From assembly GCF_040786275.1 (NCBI RefSeq), contig NZ_JBFMVT010000002.1, forward strand, positions 3,100,001 through 3,164,000: 64,000 nucleotides of DNA. The letters run 5' to 3'. The DNA comes from Buttiauxella gaviniae. Its GTDB lineage: Bacteria; Pseudomonadota; Gammaproteobacteria; Enterobacterales; Enterobacteriaceae. The translations under genes and the position numbers were made by a program. The notes beneath the pieces were generated by a model. That model saw only the letters and a program-made list of their open reading frames with translations, ran no database searches and was not told where the DNA came from. Of the stretch, positions 18,401 to 26,703 are shown in pieces; positions within the stretch are counted from its first letter, which is position 1; every line of letters begins with the position of its first letter.

Positions 18401-18991
18401 GCCACCTCGAGTTGGGCGGCGATTGTCGAACGCGCGAACGTTGATTTTGAAGCGACGTATTTGAATGAAACGAATGATTACTCAAGTCTGCCGGGTGGCT
18501 ACGATAAACTTGAGGAGATCACGGGTGATAACTACACCACATTCAGAGCGTTATATACCACCGAGGACAAATGGAACACCACGGATTATGAGCTGTTGAA
18601 AACCGCGGTGCTCAACGGGCAACCGGTGCAATTTTCCAGTTGGGAGAGTTCAAAAAATGCGACTACCGGGCAAACCAACTTTGTCAGTGGACACGCATTT
18701 GCGATCATCGGTTTTGATGACGTAACGAATGATTTTATTCTTTCCAACCCATGGGGCGCGTTCCGGAATGACAATGTTCAGGGAACATTTGAAGCGTCAA
18801 TGGACCAAATGTGGCAGGGCGGTAATTTCAGCACGGGGATTTCCATCGTCAATTCAAATGGAGCACCTGACGCTGCCGGGCAGCTTGTTCACGCCATGGC
18901 GGCGGTGAATCCGTCACCTTCCGCAGCACTCGATACCCGCGCATTGGCACTCAATGTGAATAACGGCAATCTCGCGGCTTCGCACGCTTAA
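15479..18991 (+). CDS. Repeat protein with C-terminal calpain-like (C2) protease domain
   Basis: 1170 residues, GTG start with GAGG 7 bases upstream. Residues about 20-780 are degenerate repeats of 20-odd residues such as L(S/T)AEQI.AM and LT..Q...L, grouped in larger units with HTSWM.D, YWFS..W.NNL and LSSAQFGLLDIS blocks. Residues about 900-1110 form a calpain-type cysteine protease domain: Cys919 in GGVGDCSLLSAL, His1072 in SGHAFAI and Asn1090 in LSNPWG, the C2 triad in the right order. No Sec signal is present, and the gene is divergent from a full type I secretion operon, so export by that system is likely. No RTX repeats were seen. The target is unknown. A strong terminator follows. Confidence 0.85.
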   Translation: MPDSIQNIPPMPDLNSIGSWSKSDYERLTADFVSTMTADQIHAMNHTSWMPDAAAAGFTPEMVASINISMYWFGAGWLNNLSTEAIQGLTQTQMAELTANTLCGLDAKHLSALQPEQVSAIKASFYWFNEEWLNNLTIPALQAITPAQLNGLTGANLSKLDSAHAAALTATQMASWITTYYWFSSTFINNLNTQTFQAITAAHLNELTGANFSALDKTHIASLTLETLGGLNDSHLSALSAEQVSAITHLEALSSAQFGLLNISGLPASTLKNLTESEYSALTASQLEAISADKFAGLNLSGLSTSAIGSMSKAVYQKLTPQQIATLSPEQIHAMAHTSWMSDATASAFTPEQVQNISIGMNWFSAEWFNNLSIATFQAMTPAQVGQLSSQTVAALDNEHLHALTADQVCSMNSFGKLSSAQFGLLDISRMPTSVIGNFSDTQYKGLTANQIATLSAEQINAMGHAGWMTDDAASGFTADQIKNCTQNFYWFSPGWFNHLTKEAFQAIKPESMSHIFLDAFNGLDAERRAQLTADQVGGITYNFYFFSSVWFNSLSPDAVKGITADQLGHIQTDNFTHWDNDHLAALTAAQVAVAPHLNALTSEQFGHLDISQLSVSSITQLSKTEYQGLTAQQIASLSAEQIQALQHLSWISPAATQGFSATQMQAFGNDLSGFSGTFLNNLSLDAFHALTAGQLTTLNPVAFVSLDYRHFLALNNFSDLVGLVSSLTTDQLLTLSPMLSPEQKALLPEGQQALINKSVEAGFSLVDSVHDPILKNSLHNVVTNDLSVFSFTTIESALKDLASQLTGDLTESQYNDIKNYVQEIGNVCGTDSAIYSLVNGMIGTNGASVYWSATGDGERIGSLNVGSSAVQFNQLISNWFDGANDPKSSSADHVDGRPVFAKGGPTINDIQQGGVGDCSLLSALQAVVDASPDFIKSMIVQNPNDTYSVRFFKDGVAHWVTVDGNAYSSGTSSATSSWAAIVERANVDFEATYLNETNDYSSLPGGYDKLEEITGDNYTTFRALYTTEDKWNTTDYELLKTAVLNGQPVQFSSWESSKNATTGQTNFVSGHAFAIIGFDDVTNDFILSNPWGAFRNDNVQGTFEASMDQMWQGGNFSTGISIVNSNGAPDAAGQLVHAMAAVNPSPSAALDTRALALNVNNGNLAASHA

Positions 18992-19003
18992 TCGCTAAGG
19001 CTT

Positions 19004-19040
19004 AATATCCCTGCTCGTTTGAGCGGGGATATTATTAATT
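19004..19040 (+). terminator. Terminator of calpain-like gene
   Basis: AATATCCCTGCTC and GAGCGGGGATATT form a 13-bp stem with one mismatch around GTTT, 12 bases after the stop codon, followed by AT-rich sequence. Confidence 0.75.
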
Positions 19041-19307
19041 CAGGCTTGGTGCCCCAGCGTTACTAATTGAATCGATAATTTTTCATAGCTATCATTTTTC
19101 ATAACTATCAACGCATTGAAGGCCCGATCCAAACGAGGTTATACAGAGGAAATTGTGTAAAAAAGCACATTTTTCACGATTGCCATTATATTGACGTACT
19201 GATAATGTGGTTAATTATGCATTTAAAGTACACATTTCCGCAGTGAGTTTTTAAGCAAGTCTTTCGCCCATTCCGTGTGTCAAACGTGCTTTTTTTAGAC
19301 TGTTTAG

Positions 19308-20909
19308 ATGAATGAAAAAAATACAAAAACTAAATACAGTCCATTCAGAGATACCATGAGCAATCCCTTAGTCAGACCCATTATCATCAATCCTTATGCA
19401 CGTTTATTTATCTCACTACTTTTATTCATTGTTCTCATCAGTTCCGGTCTCTCGTTACTCCACTACCAGTTTGTAAAAACGATGAAGGCAAGCACTTCTG
19501 ATTTAGCGAATCAGTTAATCAATAAAACTGAAAATATTCTTGTTCATTCAGAAAACACCTCTCTTTTGATCAGCGATCTGCTGGGTAAGCCCTGCACTAA
19601 AAAGATGATCGAAAAGATGCAAAATGTGGTGGCTGAGGGGCTTTATCTGCGTAATACCAGTGTTTTTCGGGACGGGAAAATTTACTGCTCATCAGCACCG
19701 GAGGTGGTGGGCATGCCAATCCGTACTGCTGATAAATTTTACACACGCCATATACTGTTATTTACCGATCGTTTCGTCACGAAAGGGGTGCCGTTATTTG
19801 CTCTTCGTATCGATAGAAATAATCTGGGTATTGTCACGATTATAGATGGTCGTTACGTGCAAAATATGCTGGAAATAATGAATAACAGGGCGGGTAAATT
19901 AGTTTCGTACTTAAAAGTCGGCGATAGCTGGATTGAAGGAAGTGGAGAAGTGCATAACACAATTTTACCGGAGCTTAATTTTGTCACCTCATTGCAGGGG
20001 CGCAGAATGCCGGTGAATATTATTGTGGGTGTTAAAGGTTCGTCCTTATGGAAGCAATTCTGGTCCGAATATTGGTTCGTAATAAGCAGCGTTGCCCTGG
20101 CAAGCCTACTGTGCGCAATATTTATATATCAAATTTTATCGCGCCCCTACAAGACAAAAACAGTACTTCGCAAGGCATTAAAAAGAAATGAATTTATGCC
20201 ATGGCTACAGGGTGTTGTAGATAAAAACGGCAAAATTTGTGGGGCTGAAGTATTGATGCGCTGGCAAAACAGAGACAATAAAATCATCAGCCCGGATATC
20301 TTTATCCCTGCCGCAGAGGAGAGTGGCCTGATCGTGCCGATGACCTCTTCTTTATTGCAGCCATTACAGCATTTCTTATTACAAAATCTGGAGGCTCTTC
20401 CTGCGGATTTTGTTCTCAGTATCAATATCAGTAAGTTTCATTTTCAAGATATGAGGCTTGCAGAAGAGTGCCGTAACTTCCTGAATCCCTTCCCTGAAAA
20501 GGCTATTTCACTCTGTCTGGAAATAACGGAGCGGGAACTGATTGAGCAAACCCCACTGACGGATGAGCTTTTAAAGCAGTTACATAATATGGGCGTTAAA
20601 ATAGCCATTGATGATTTTGGTACCGGCCATGCTTCATTTAACTATTTGAAAGCCTTTAAAGTCGATTTTCTTAAAATCGATCGCTCATATATTAATACTA
20701 TTGGTACGCCATCGGTTTCCGCTTCTTTAGTCGATATTATTATCAATATGGCAAAAAAACTGGAAATAGATGTGGTTGCCGAGGGTGTTGAAAATAAAGA
20801 GCAGGCTGATTATGTGATAAAACACAGCGTGAATAAGCTACAGGGCTTTTACTACCACAAGCCGGTTCCTTTATTGAAGTTCGGTGAATTACTCAATAAC
20901 GATTTGTAA
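19308..20909 (+). CDS. CSS-motif EAL cyclic-di-GMP phosphodiesterase
   Basis: 533 residues. A membrane helix (about 31-53), a periplasmic domain with the CSS motif (C127-S128-S129 in IYCSSAPE) and a partner Cys96, a second helix (about 250-273), then a cytoplasmic EAL domain. The EAL domain has GAEVLMRW, ITERELIEQ, AIDDFGTG, DFLKIDRSYI and VVAEGVE, with the residues needed for metal binding and c-di-GMP hydrolysis. In PdeC-like proteins the CSS domain senses periplasmic redox state through the two cysteines. The start may be at 19308 or at 19356, where AGAG precedes ATG. A link to control of the neighbouring secreted proteins is possible but not shown. Confidence 0.9.
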   Translation: MNEKNTKTKYSPFRDTMSNPLVRPIIINPYARLFISLLLFIVLISSGLSLLHYQFVKTMKASTSDLANQLINKTENILVHSENTSLLISDLLGKPCTKKMIEKMQNVVAEGLYLRNTSVFRDGKIYCSSAPEVVGMPIRTADKFYTRHILLFTDRFVTKGVPLFALRIDRNNLGIVTIIDGRYVQNMLEIMNNRAGKLVSYLKVGDSWIEGSGEVHNTILPELNFVTSLQGRRMPVNIIVGVKGSSLWKQFWSEYWFVISSVALASLLCAIFIYQILSRPYKTKTVLRKALKRNEFMPWLQGVVDKNGKICGAEVLMRWQNRDNKIISPDIFIPAAEESGLIVPMTSSLLQPLQHFLLQNLEALPADFVLSINISKFHFQDMRLAEECRNFLNPFPEKAISLCLEITERELIEQTPLTDELLKQLHNMGVKIAIDDFGTGHASFNYLKAFKVDFLKIDRSYINTIGTPSVSASLVDIIINMAKKLEIDVVAEGVENKEQADYVIKHSVNKLQGFYYHKPVPLLKFGELLNNDL

Positions 20910-20975
20910 CGCCTCAATAAATCGGTCATGTCATGCCCGGCTGGAAGCGTTTGCAAACTGGGGGCAGAGCCCCGT

Positions 20976-21926
20976 TCACCGGCGAGCACCGACCTCTGAT
21001 TGCCAGTAAAGAGGCTTACCGAAGACGTCAATATAGTAATCTATAACCGCCCTGACGCTCAGAGGCGGGTGCCGCGCGTTGGGATAGATCGCCGCAATGT
21101 TCTGTGGCTCCGTCTTGATGGAGGTGTCCATATCAGGCAGGAGTTCAACCAACTCGCCGCTTTGTAACCGCTCCCCAATTAACCAGTCCGGAAAAAGTAC
21201 GATGCCCATGCCGCCCAATGCCGCGATAAGCAGCGTTTCTGCATTGTTGGATAACATCAGCGGCGAAACAGGATAGTGAACCCACTCCCGGCCAGGCTGT
21301 CGCGCCAACCAACGATTAGGGCCAGAAGATCCTCGATAGACAAGGCATTTGTGGCGATTAAGGTCGTCCGGACTCTCAGGCGTACCATGCTTACGGAGAT
21401 ACTCTGGAGATGCCGCGAGGTGATAAAACTGCTGCCCGAACACGCGCGCGTGAAAAGAGGAGTCAGTAAGCATACCGATGCGAAAGATCACATCGGCTGC
21501 ATCTCTGTGGGGATCGATATAATCATCGGTTAACGTAAGGTCGATACTGAGCCGGGAATGACGTTCTGCCAGGCCGGGAAGAGCGGGTGCTACGTGCCTT
21601 TGCCCGAAAAACACCGGAGCGTTGATTCGGATTAAGCCGGAAGGCTCCAGCGATCTCTCATCCAGCTCCCGTCGTGCGTCCTCAAGATTACTCGCCATCG
21701 CCCGGGCATGCCGGATAAAGAGATGGCCACTCTCCGTTGGGATGATGGCCCGCGTGTTGCGGTAAAAAAACTGCTGACCGAGTGCATCTTCAAGCTGATG
21801 AATGACGCGTGAAACCTGCGAGGCTGAAATTCCCTCCCGGCGGGCAACCACGGAAAAATTCTGCGTTTCGTACACATCAATAAAGATAAGCAGCGAGCGA
21901 ATACTCATGTTTCTGATGTCATACAT
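20976..21926 (-). CDS. LysR-family transcriptional regulator
   Basis: 316 residues. The N-terminal winged helix-turn-helix (FSVVARREGISASQVSRVIHQLE, split here: ISASQVSRVI at about 32-41) is followed by the LysR effector domain. It is divergent from two DUF606 membrane genes 98 bases away and probably controls them through the shared intergenic region. A start at residue 7 (MSIRSL) is also possible; neither has a good ribosome site. Confidence 0.85.
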   Translation of the reverse strand: MYDIRNMSIRSLLIFIDVYETQNFSVVARREGISASQVSRVIHQLEDALGQQFFYRNTRAIIPTESGHLFIRHARAMASNLEDARRELDERSLEPSGLIRINAPVFFGQRHVAPALPGLAERHSRLSIDLTLTDDYIDPHRDAADVIFRIGMLTDSSFHARVFGQQFYHLAASPEYLRKHGTPESPDDLNRHKCLVYRGSSGPNRWLARQPGREWVHYPVSPLMLSNNAETLLIAALGGMGIVLFPDWLIGERLQSGELVELLPDMDTSIKTEPQNIAAIYPNARHPPLSVRAVIDYYIDVFGKPLYWQSEVGARR

Positions 21927-22024
21927 TGATGCATATCCTGCACAGGTGTTTCTTACATTATGGCATTTTTTTCATATAAGAATCTGCGTAGTCTTCCCCG
22001 CCTGAATAACGAAGAGTGTTAGCT

Positions 22025-22459
22025 ATGCAACTTATATTGATTTTAATGGTTATCGCTGGAGGCATGGGGCTGTCCGTAGAAGCAGGGTTGCTGGGGCCGC
22101 TGGGCGGGAAGGTCGGTGATTTATGGGCAACGTTCAGCGTCTTTGGGGTGGGGGCGGGACTGACATTTCTCCTGATGCTGTTTTTCAGCCCGCGCAACAG
22201 CCCGTCATTTTTTTCACAACCCTCATGGCAGTTGTCAGGAGGCGTACTCGGCCCTATTTACGTCATCATTTTAACCGTTGTCACCCCCGCGATTGGTATC
22301 GCCATGACGATGATTGGCATCCTTGCAGGACAGGTATTTAAAAGCCTGATTATTGACCACTTTGGCCTGCTGGGTACGCCACAGCGGAAAATTGACAGCA
22401 AACGCATCATCGCGCTGGTTTTCATCATTGCGGCGCTGGTTCTGGTTGCACAAGGGTAA
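22025..22459 (+). CDS. DMT-superfamily (DUF606/YdcZ) membrane protein, first of pair
   Basis: 144 residues with about five hydrophobic segments. It starts at MQLILILMVIAGG, with AAGAG 8 bases upstream; the GTG start 9 bases earlier is less likely. GGPLGGKVGDLWA-type residues near 25 and AIGIAMTMIGILAGQ near 90 match the YdcZ/DUF606 five-helix half of DMT transporters, which act as pairs or dimers. The second DUF606 gene follows after 9 bases. The substrate is unknown. Confidence 0.8.
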   Translation: MQLILILMVIAGGMGLSVEAGLLGPLGGKVGDLWATFSVFGVGAGLTFLLMLFFSPRNSPSFFSQPSWQLSGGVLGPIYVIILTVVTPAIGIAMTMIGILAGQVFKSLIIDHFGLLGTPQRKIDSKRIIALVFIIAALVLVAQG

Positions 22460-22468
22460 GGTAACAAT

Positions 22469-22957
22469 ATGACAATAATAATGATTCTTTTAGCGGTGAT
22501 GGGCGGAGCCACGTTGAGTATTCAGGCCGCCATCAACGGGCAATTGGGCAGCAAAGTCGGGGTGTTCAAAAGTGCGTTCCTGACGTTTTCCGTCGGGGCA
22601 TTGGTTACGGGTCTGCTGATCTTCTTCTTTGAGCCTAAACATGCACTCACCCTGATGGATGTCCCGAAATGGCAACTGCTGGGGGCCATGTTCGGCGTGC
22701 CGTACATCGTTATCATGGTCCTGGCGGTGCAGCGTATTGGCACGGCGGTCGCCACGGTCGCGGTGATTTTCGGTCAGTTAACCATGAGTATGCTTATCGA
22801 TAATTTTGGCTGGCTGGGAAATGAGCCGATACCGTTTTCGATGAGCCGCCTCGGCGCCATCGTCTGCCTGGGTATCGCGCTGTTCTTTATCTACTCCAGC
22901 AGCCGAACGATAGCCGCAAAGGAAAAGACGTTTGGTCAGGCAGCCATAAAGGACTAG
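22469..22957 (+). CDS. DMT-superfamily (DUF606/YdcZ) membrane protein, second of pair
   Basis: 162 residues, five hydrophobic segments, with SIQAAINGQLGSKVG near 18 and VPYIVIMVLAVQRIG near 80. AAGG lies 5 bases upstream of the ATG. With the preceding gene it probably forms a heterodimeric transporter under the divergent LysR regulator. The polar C-terminal tail (AAKEKTFGQ) is cytoplasmic by the usual topology. Confidence 0.8.
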   Translation: MTIIMILLAVMGGATLSIQAAINGQLGSKVGVFKSAFLTFSVGALVTGLLIFFFEPKHALTLMDVPKWQLLGAMFGVPYIVIMVLAVQRIGTAVATVAVIFGQLTMSMLIDNFGWLGNEPIPFSMSRLGAIVCLGIALFFIYSSSRTIAAKEKTFGQAAIKD

Positions 22958-23020
22958 AACATCTTTTTGTTGGATACCGGGCCGCTAAGAGAGAGCAGAT
23001 CTCGATCCGTTCACCATGAA

Positions 23021-23719
23021 TTATTTTGCCAGAGCGCTAACATTGACAGGATAGAATTTTGTCCAGTTATAGTTGCTTCTGGCTAATATCAATTCACCCG
23101 AAACATCTCCGAAATTAATCGCTTTGTGCGTAGAAAAAAAATCGCGCAGCACGACGGGTAAGTATGCCGCTCTGTAACGCAAAAGGGTGCTGTGCCAGAA
23201 CGGTGCTGGTATGGCCTGGCCGGCGTGACGTTGTAGCAGCTCATTTTTCCATTCAGACGCTAAAATTTCCTCACAGAATGACTGGCGCATGGCAATCGCT
23301 GGGTCATCGGGGATACCCGCAAGTAATAACTGGCTGGGTAATGCAACCAGCCGTAGCTGCCTGATAACAATGTGTTTTGCCTGGTATCGACGCCAGAGGC
23401 CTGTCAGGTGCTTCACTTTAGCGGGGAGTGGCCCGCTTTCCTCGTATATCGGTAGGGTCAGGGGCAAGAAGGTAAAATGGAAACCACTGGCAGGAAGAAT
23501 ATCGGCAAGCCCGTCATTCCCCATAAGCTGTTCTAATTTGCGAATTAGATTTGCGATGGGGTAGGGCATATGCGGTTGTATGCCTGTTGCAAGTGCAAAC
23601 TTGACAGGATCGTAGTCACTCTCTTTTTTGATTTCGCCAATGTCAGGGTTTTCCCGCCAGACCGCACGTGTTTTCTGATTAGCAGAATGGTATTCGCTTT
23701 GTAGACTGATGGCGTTCAT
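23021..23719 (-). CDS. 2H-phosphoesterase-like protein
   Basis: 232 residues, no signal peptide. Two H-x-T motifs lie about 96 residues apart: HFTFLPL near residue 81 and HSTLLRY near residue 177. This is the layout of the 2H (RNA ligase/cyclic phosphodiesterase) superfamily, whose paired His-x-Thr/Ser motifs form the active site. The substrate cannot be told; family members act on RNA 2'-5' bonds, ADP-ribose cyclic phosphates or cyclic nucleotides. It stands alone between the DUF606 pair and decayed genes. Confidence 0.6.
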   Translation of the reverse strand: MNAISLQSEYHSANQKTRAVWRENPDIGEIKKESDYDPVKFALATGIQPHMPYPIANLIRKLEQLMGNDGLADILPASGFHFTFLPLTLPIYEESGPLPAKVKHLTGLWRRYQAKHIVIRQLRLVALPSQLLLAGIPDDPAIAMRQSFCEEILASEWKNELLQRHAGQAIPAPFWHSTLLRYRAAYLPVVLRDFFSTHKAINFGDVSGELILARSNYNWTKFYPVNVSALAK

Positions 23720-23821
23720 GACAGACCTACTGATATGTATTTGAGTACAGGTTTTAATATTAAATCACGTTATGGGAACGGGGCGGGTCCTAAAAAAATA
23801 GCCTCGTAAATATCAAACGCG

Positions 23822-24151
23822 ATGAGACCGTGTATTCAGGTGGATTCTCAACTTATCTTGTCGATCAACCGCGTCGGGGCGGGGTATTTTAAATACGTTC
23901 AGTTCTCTCACGACAAAGATGCACTCAATCAGTATTTCCGCCAGATGACTCCGAATACAGGGCCATTTGATATCAATGTTATTTCTGATGCCATGTCTGC
24001 CGTAGTGGATAAATCCGGCCCGGCTGTGACGGTTATGCATCTCCCTGAAATAGGGATTAAAGGAAATACCCACTTCCCGCTTTCTGATTTAAATAATGTG
24101 CAGATGGCAGGTTTAGTCAGTAAATTCCTGAAGGAAAAAGATTTGCAGTAG
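23822..24151 (+). pseudogene. C-terminal fragment of an alpha/beta hydrolase
   Basis: An open stretch of about 110 codons whose last third (VMHLPEIGIKGNTHFPLSDLN read in parts: GIKGNTHF near residue 80) resembles the end of alpha/beta hydrolases, where a GNxH motif supplies the catalytic His. The nucleophile elbow (GxSxG) and lid are absent. An in-frame stop lies 15 bases upstream, and the region before it holds no matching N-terminal part. It looks like the tail left after a deletion. Confidence 0.5.
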
Positions 24152-24300
24152 AAAAACGTAGTATTGAGCCTTCAGTGTTGAGCGCTCAAAACAATCATCA
24201 GCTTTATAAAAATAAAGCGGCCTAATCCTGGCGAAACGCTGCTGAACGTGACGGTCTGGTTTGAGGGAGGAGCGGACATGAAGTGAGGAATGACAAACCC

Positions 24301-24331
24301 AATAGTCAAATGGTTGTATGGTGCAACTATT
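24301..24331. promoter_or_regulatory. Candidate MarR operator
   Basis: AATAGT and ACTATT are inverted around an inner GTTG-N7-CAAC pair, 18 bases before the MarR-like start codon. Autoregulatory MarR sites usually have this form and place. Confidence 0.45.
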
Positions 24332-24348
24332 ATTTTTGGGTTAAGTAA

Positions 24349-25298
24349 ATGACTTCAGAATTACAGACCATAAAAAACATACGCGCGGCTTCACGTTTAA
24401 TGGTGCGTGAACTGGGCTTCATGAACCAAAATCTAGCTGCAACTAATTATCCCCCCTCAGCTGTCCACTCTATGCTTGAAGTTGAAACTCATGGGGCAAT
24501 GACAGCCGCTCAACTGGTGCAAATTTTGGGACTGGAGAAGTCCAGCGTCAGCCGTATGCTCGCTAAACTTGTCGAGGCCGGAGAACTTGAAGAAACCCCT
24601 TCCGTTAACGATGCCAGGACGAAGCTATAAGTCTCACCGGTAAGGGTCGAGAGACAGTACAGAACATAAACGCTTACGCTGACCAACGGGTAGCCGCAGC
24701 ACTCGGTAAGCTTGATCCGTCTACCCAAGTGGCTGTATCAAAGAACCTTTCTTCATATGCCATTGCGTTGAAAGCCTGTTGCGAAAACTCAGTAGAAAAA
24801 GTGCAGAACAACTTCAAAATAGTCTCTGGTTATCATGCAGGTATGATTGGCCGTATTACTGATATGCATGGCAGCTATTACGCCAGAGAGTATGACTTGG
24901 GCAATTTTTTTGAAGCGAAGGTTGCAGCAGGGCTTGCTGATTTTTCGGGGCGATTAGATAAGCCATGTAATCAGATCTGGCTGGCAATGGTGAACGAGCG
25001 CATAGTCGACTCAGTTGCTATTGACGGTGAGGATCTGGGAAATAATGAGGCGCATCTGCGCTGGTTCATCCTTGACGATGGCTGTCGTGGCAGTGGACTG
25101 GGCAGAAAACTCATTGTAGAAGCAATGCGTTTTTGTGATGAGCAGAAGTTCACTTCGGTACAATTATGGACGTTTAATAAACTTATCGCGGCAAGACGAT
25201 TGTACGAATCATTCGGATTTGAATTGTCGAAAGAATGGGAAGGCGATCAGTGGGGCAGTACCATTACTGAGCAACAATTTACTCGAAAAATTAACTAA
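24349..25298 (+). pseudogene. MarR-GNAT fusion gene broken by a frameshift
   Basis: The first frame (94 residues) is a MarR helix-turn-helix domain (TAAQLVQILGLEKSSVSRML, then DARTKL) that stops at 24628-24630. Reading from 24627 in the next frame continues it as ISLTGKGRETVQNINAYAD, the normal MarR wing-to-helix passage, and runs without a stop into a GNAT acetyltransferase domain (DDGCRGSGLGRKLI near 25075-25110; AARRLYESFGFEL near 25190). One missing base near 24620-24627 explains the break. The intact protein of about 316 residues would be the known MarR-GNAT fusion type. The 25298 end is preserved, so the damage looks recent. Confidence 0.8.
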
Positions 25299-25547
25299 AC
25301 ATCGCTAACCAATTACTCTTTTGGACGTGATGTTTTTGCGGAATTGTTTCGACTAGTCACTCATTCCAAACTGGTCATGTCCGTTCCTGGTACTAACGTG
25401 CCTCTCGAAAATCTTGGGCTGCTTTGAGCGAGGAGCGGATATTAACATATTTGTCCCGGTAACCAAATGTAGTGCGCCATTACAAGTCTGGTACTTTCCT
25501 AGGCTAAATTCCATAACCTTTGATCCCCCATTTTGCACTTCAATGCT

Positions 25548-25573
25548 ACTCATAGTCTGTAGACTTATTGTCA
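25548..25573 (+). promoter_or_regulatory. C-box operator of the restriction-modification controller
   Basis: ACTCATAGTC-TGTA-GACTTATTGTCA: two copies of the C-protein box (consensus form ACTTATAGTC/GACTTATAGTC) separated by TGTA, ending 24 bases before the C gene start. The centre AGTC-TGTA-GACT is palindromic. This is the layout of Esp1396I-type controller operators as I know them. Confidence 0.75.
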
Positions 25574-25596
25574 TCTTTTAGATGTAATCGATTGTT

Positions 25597-25809
25597 ATGA
25601 AAAAGAATGATTATCAAGTTTGTTTTGGTTTAGCTGTCAGAAAGCAACGAAACAATCGGAACTTAACACAAGAAGAACTTGCAAGCTTATGTGACTTGGA
25701 CAGGACTTACATAGGTAGTATAGAGCGTGGAGAAAGAAACGTCAGCCTAGTAAATATCCATAAGATTGCCTCAGCTTTAGATATAGAAGTTAAGGAACTT
25801 TTTGAATGA
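25597..25809 (+). CDS. Restriction-modification controller (C) protein
   Basis: 70 residues, an XRE-type helix-turn-helix (LTQEELASLCDLDRTYIGSIERGERN, recognition part RTYIGSIERGE near 42-52), the size and sequence type of C proteins. It first activates its own and the nuclease gene and represses at high level through the C-boxes, which delays restriction until DNA is methylated. Its ATGA overlap with the nuclease gene (25806-25809) shows they are co-translated. Confidence 0.9.
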   Translation: MKKNDYQVCFGLAVRKQRNNRNLTQEELASLCDLDRTYIGSIERGERNVSLVNIHKIASALDIEVKELFE

Positions 25810-26672
25810 ATTACACTCAGTTGAAACAAGATATTTTTGCCTATTTTCACTCAAATTTAACGGTTATCACCAGAAATATACAAGCTCAAAATATTCCACA
25901 TGGTGGAAAGTCAACACTTATAAATCAAGCGGTTGAAAGTGTGAAAAATGACTTAGGAAATATATTACCCATTCAATATTCACATTTAGATCGTTCAAAA
26001 TTATTTATGCTTCTCCAATATTGTTATTCAGTTATGAGCTTTGAATATCGGAATGTCGTTTGGCCATATGAGTATATGGCATTTTCACGACGGAATGGAG
26101 AGTTGTGGGAGCGTTTTTGTAAAGCTGCATGGGATCATTCTCTATTGCCAAATCTATATCGTATTTCAGCACCAAGTTTCCATGAGGTTAGAAATAGCTT
26201 TAGAGACCGCATAATAAATTACACCCAAGGGAATCAATATCAACACCATATCGTAAATGATGTAGATAGTGTTTTTGAACTTGTAGGTGAGATTAATATG
26301 ATTGAAGATGAAATGTTCAATCTAAATGGACGAAATCATATTATAGACTTTAAAAGTGGCTTTGGTTCTAATGAAAAAGGAAATACACTTCGTTTGATTG
26401 CCGTCGGACGAGCTTACAAACATTGGGACCCAAATGTCAATTTACTATTTCTTGTTAGACAAAACGAAAATAATAACTATTTAGAGACTATTCGCAGAAG
26501 TAACCTTTGGGAAGTTCATTGTGGGGATGCCGCTTATAGAAAAATCGATGAACTGACAAATGCAGGGATATGCGAAATTAGACGAGAAGCCATTGATTTT
26601 AGGAATGACCTATCGCCTAACTTTTGGAACTACTTAGTTAATAACAATCTAGCTCATTATTTAGATTGGTAA
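25806..26672 (+). CDS. Type II restriction endonuclease (predicted)
   Basis: 288 residues. It is called from its place: coupled to a C protein and convergent with an adenine methylase. A candidate PD-(D/E)xK core is the IEDEMFNLN...HIIDFKSGFG stretch (about 158-183), with an acidic residue ahead of a D-F-K-S-G strand. I do not recognise the recognition specificity. The base composition is clearly more AT-rich than the flanking chromosome, which suggests acquisition as a unit with its neighbours. Confidence 0.8.
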   Translation: MNYTQLKQDIFAYFHSNLTVITRNIQAQNIPHGGKSTLINQAVESVKNDLGNILPIQYSHLDRSKLFMLLQYCYSVMSFEYRNVVWPYEYMAFSRRNGELWERFCKAAWDHSLLPNLYRISAPSFHEVRNSFRDRIINYTQGNQYQHHIVNDVDSVFELVGEINMIEDEMFNLNGRNHIIDFKSGFGSNEKGNTLRLIAVGRAYKHWDPNVNLLFLVRQNENNNYLETIRRSNLWEVHCGDAAYRKIDELTNAGICEIRREAIDFRNDLSPNFWNYLVNNNLAHYLDW

Positions 26673-26676
26673 TATT

Positions 26677-26703
26677 AAAAAGGTGCATATAGTGCACTTT
26701 TTT
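26677..26703. terminator. Bidirectional terminator between nuclease and methylase
   Basis: AAAAAGGTGCA-TATAG-TGCACTTTTTT, usable in both directions between convergent genes. It touches the methylase stop codon. Confidence 0.85.

Noticed and set aside
25353-25574. 73-codon minus-strand frame between the MarR-GNAT remnant and the C gene
   Set aside because: It overlaps the C-box operator, has no family resemblance and no clear ribosome site; treated as chance.
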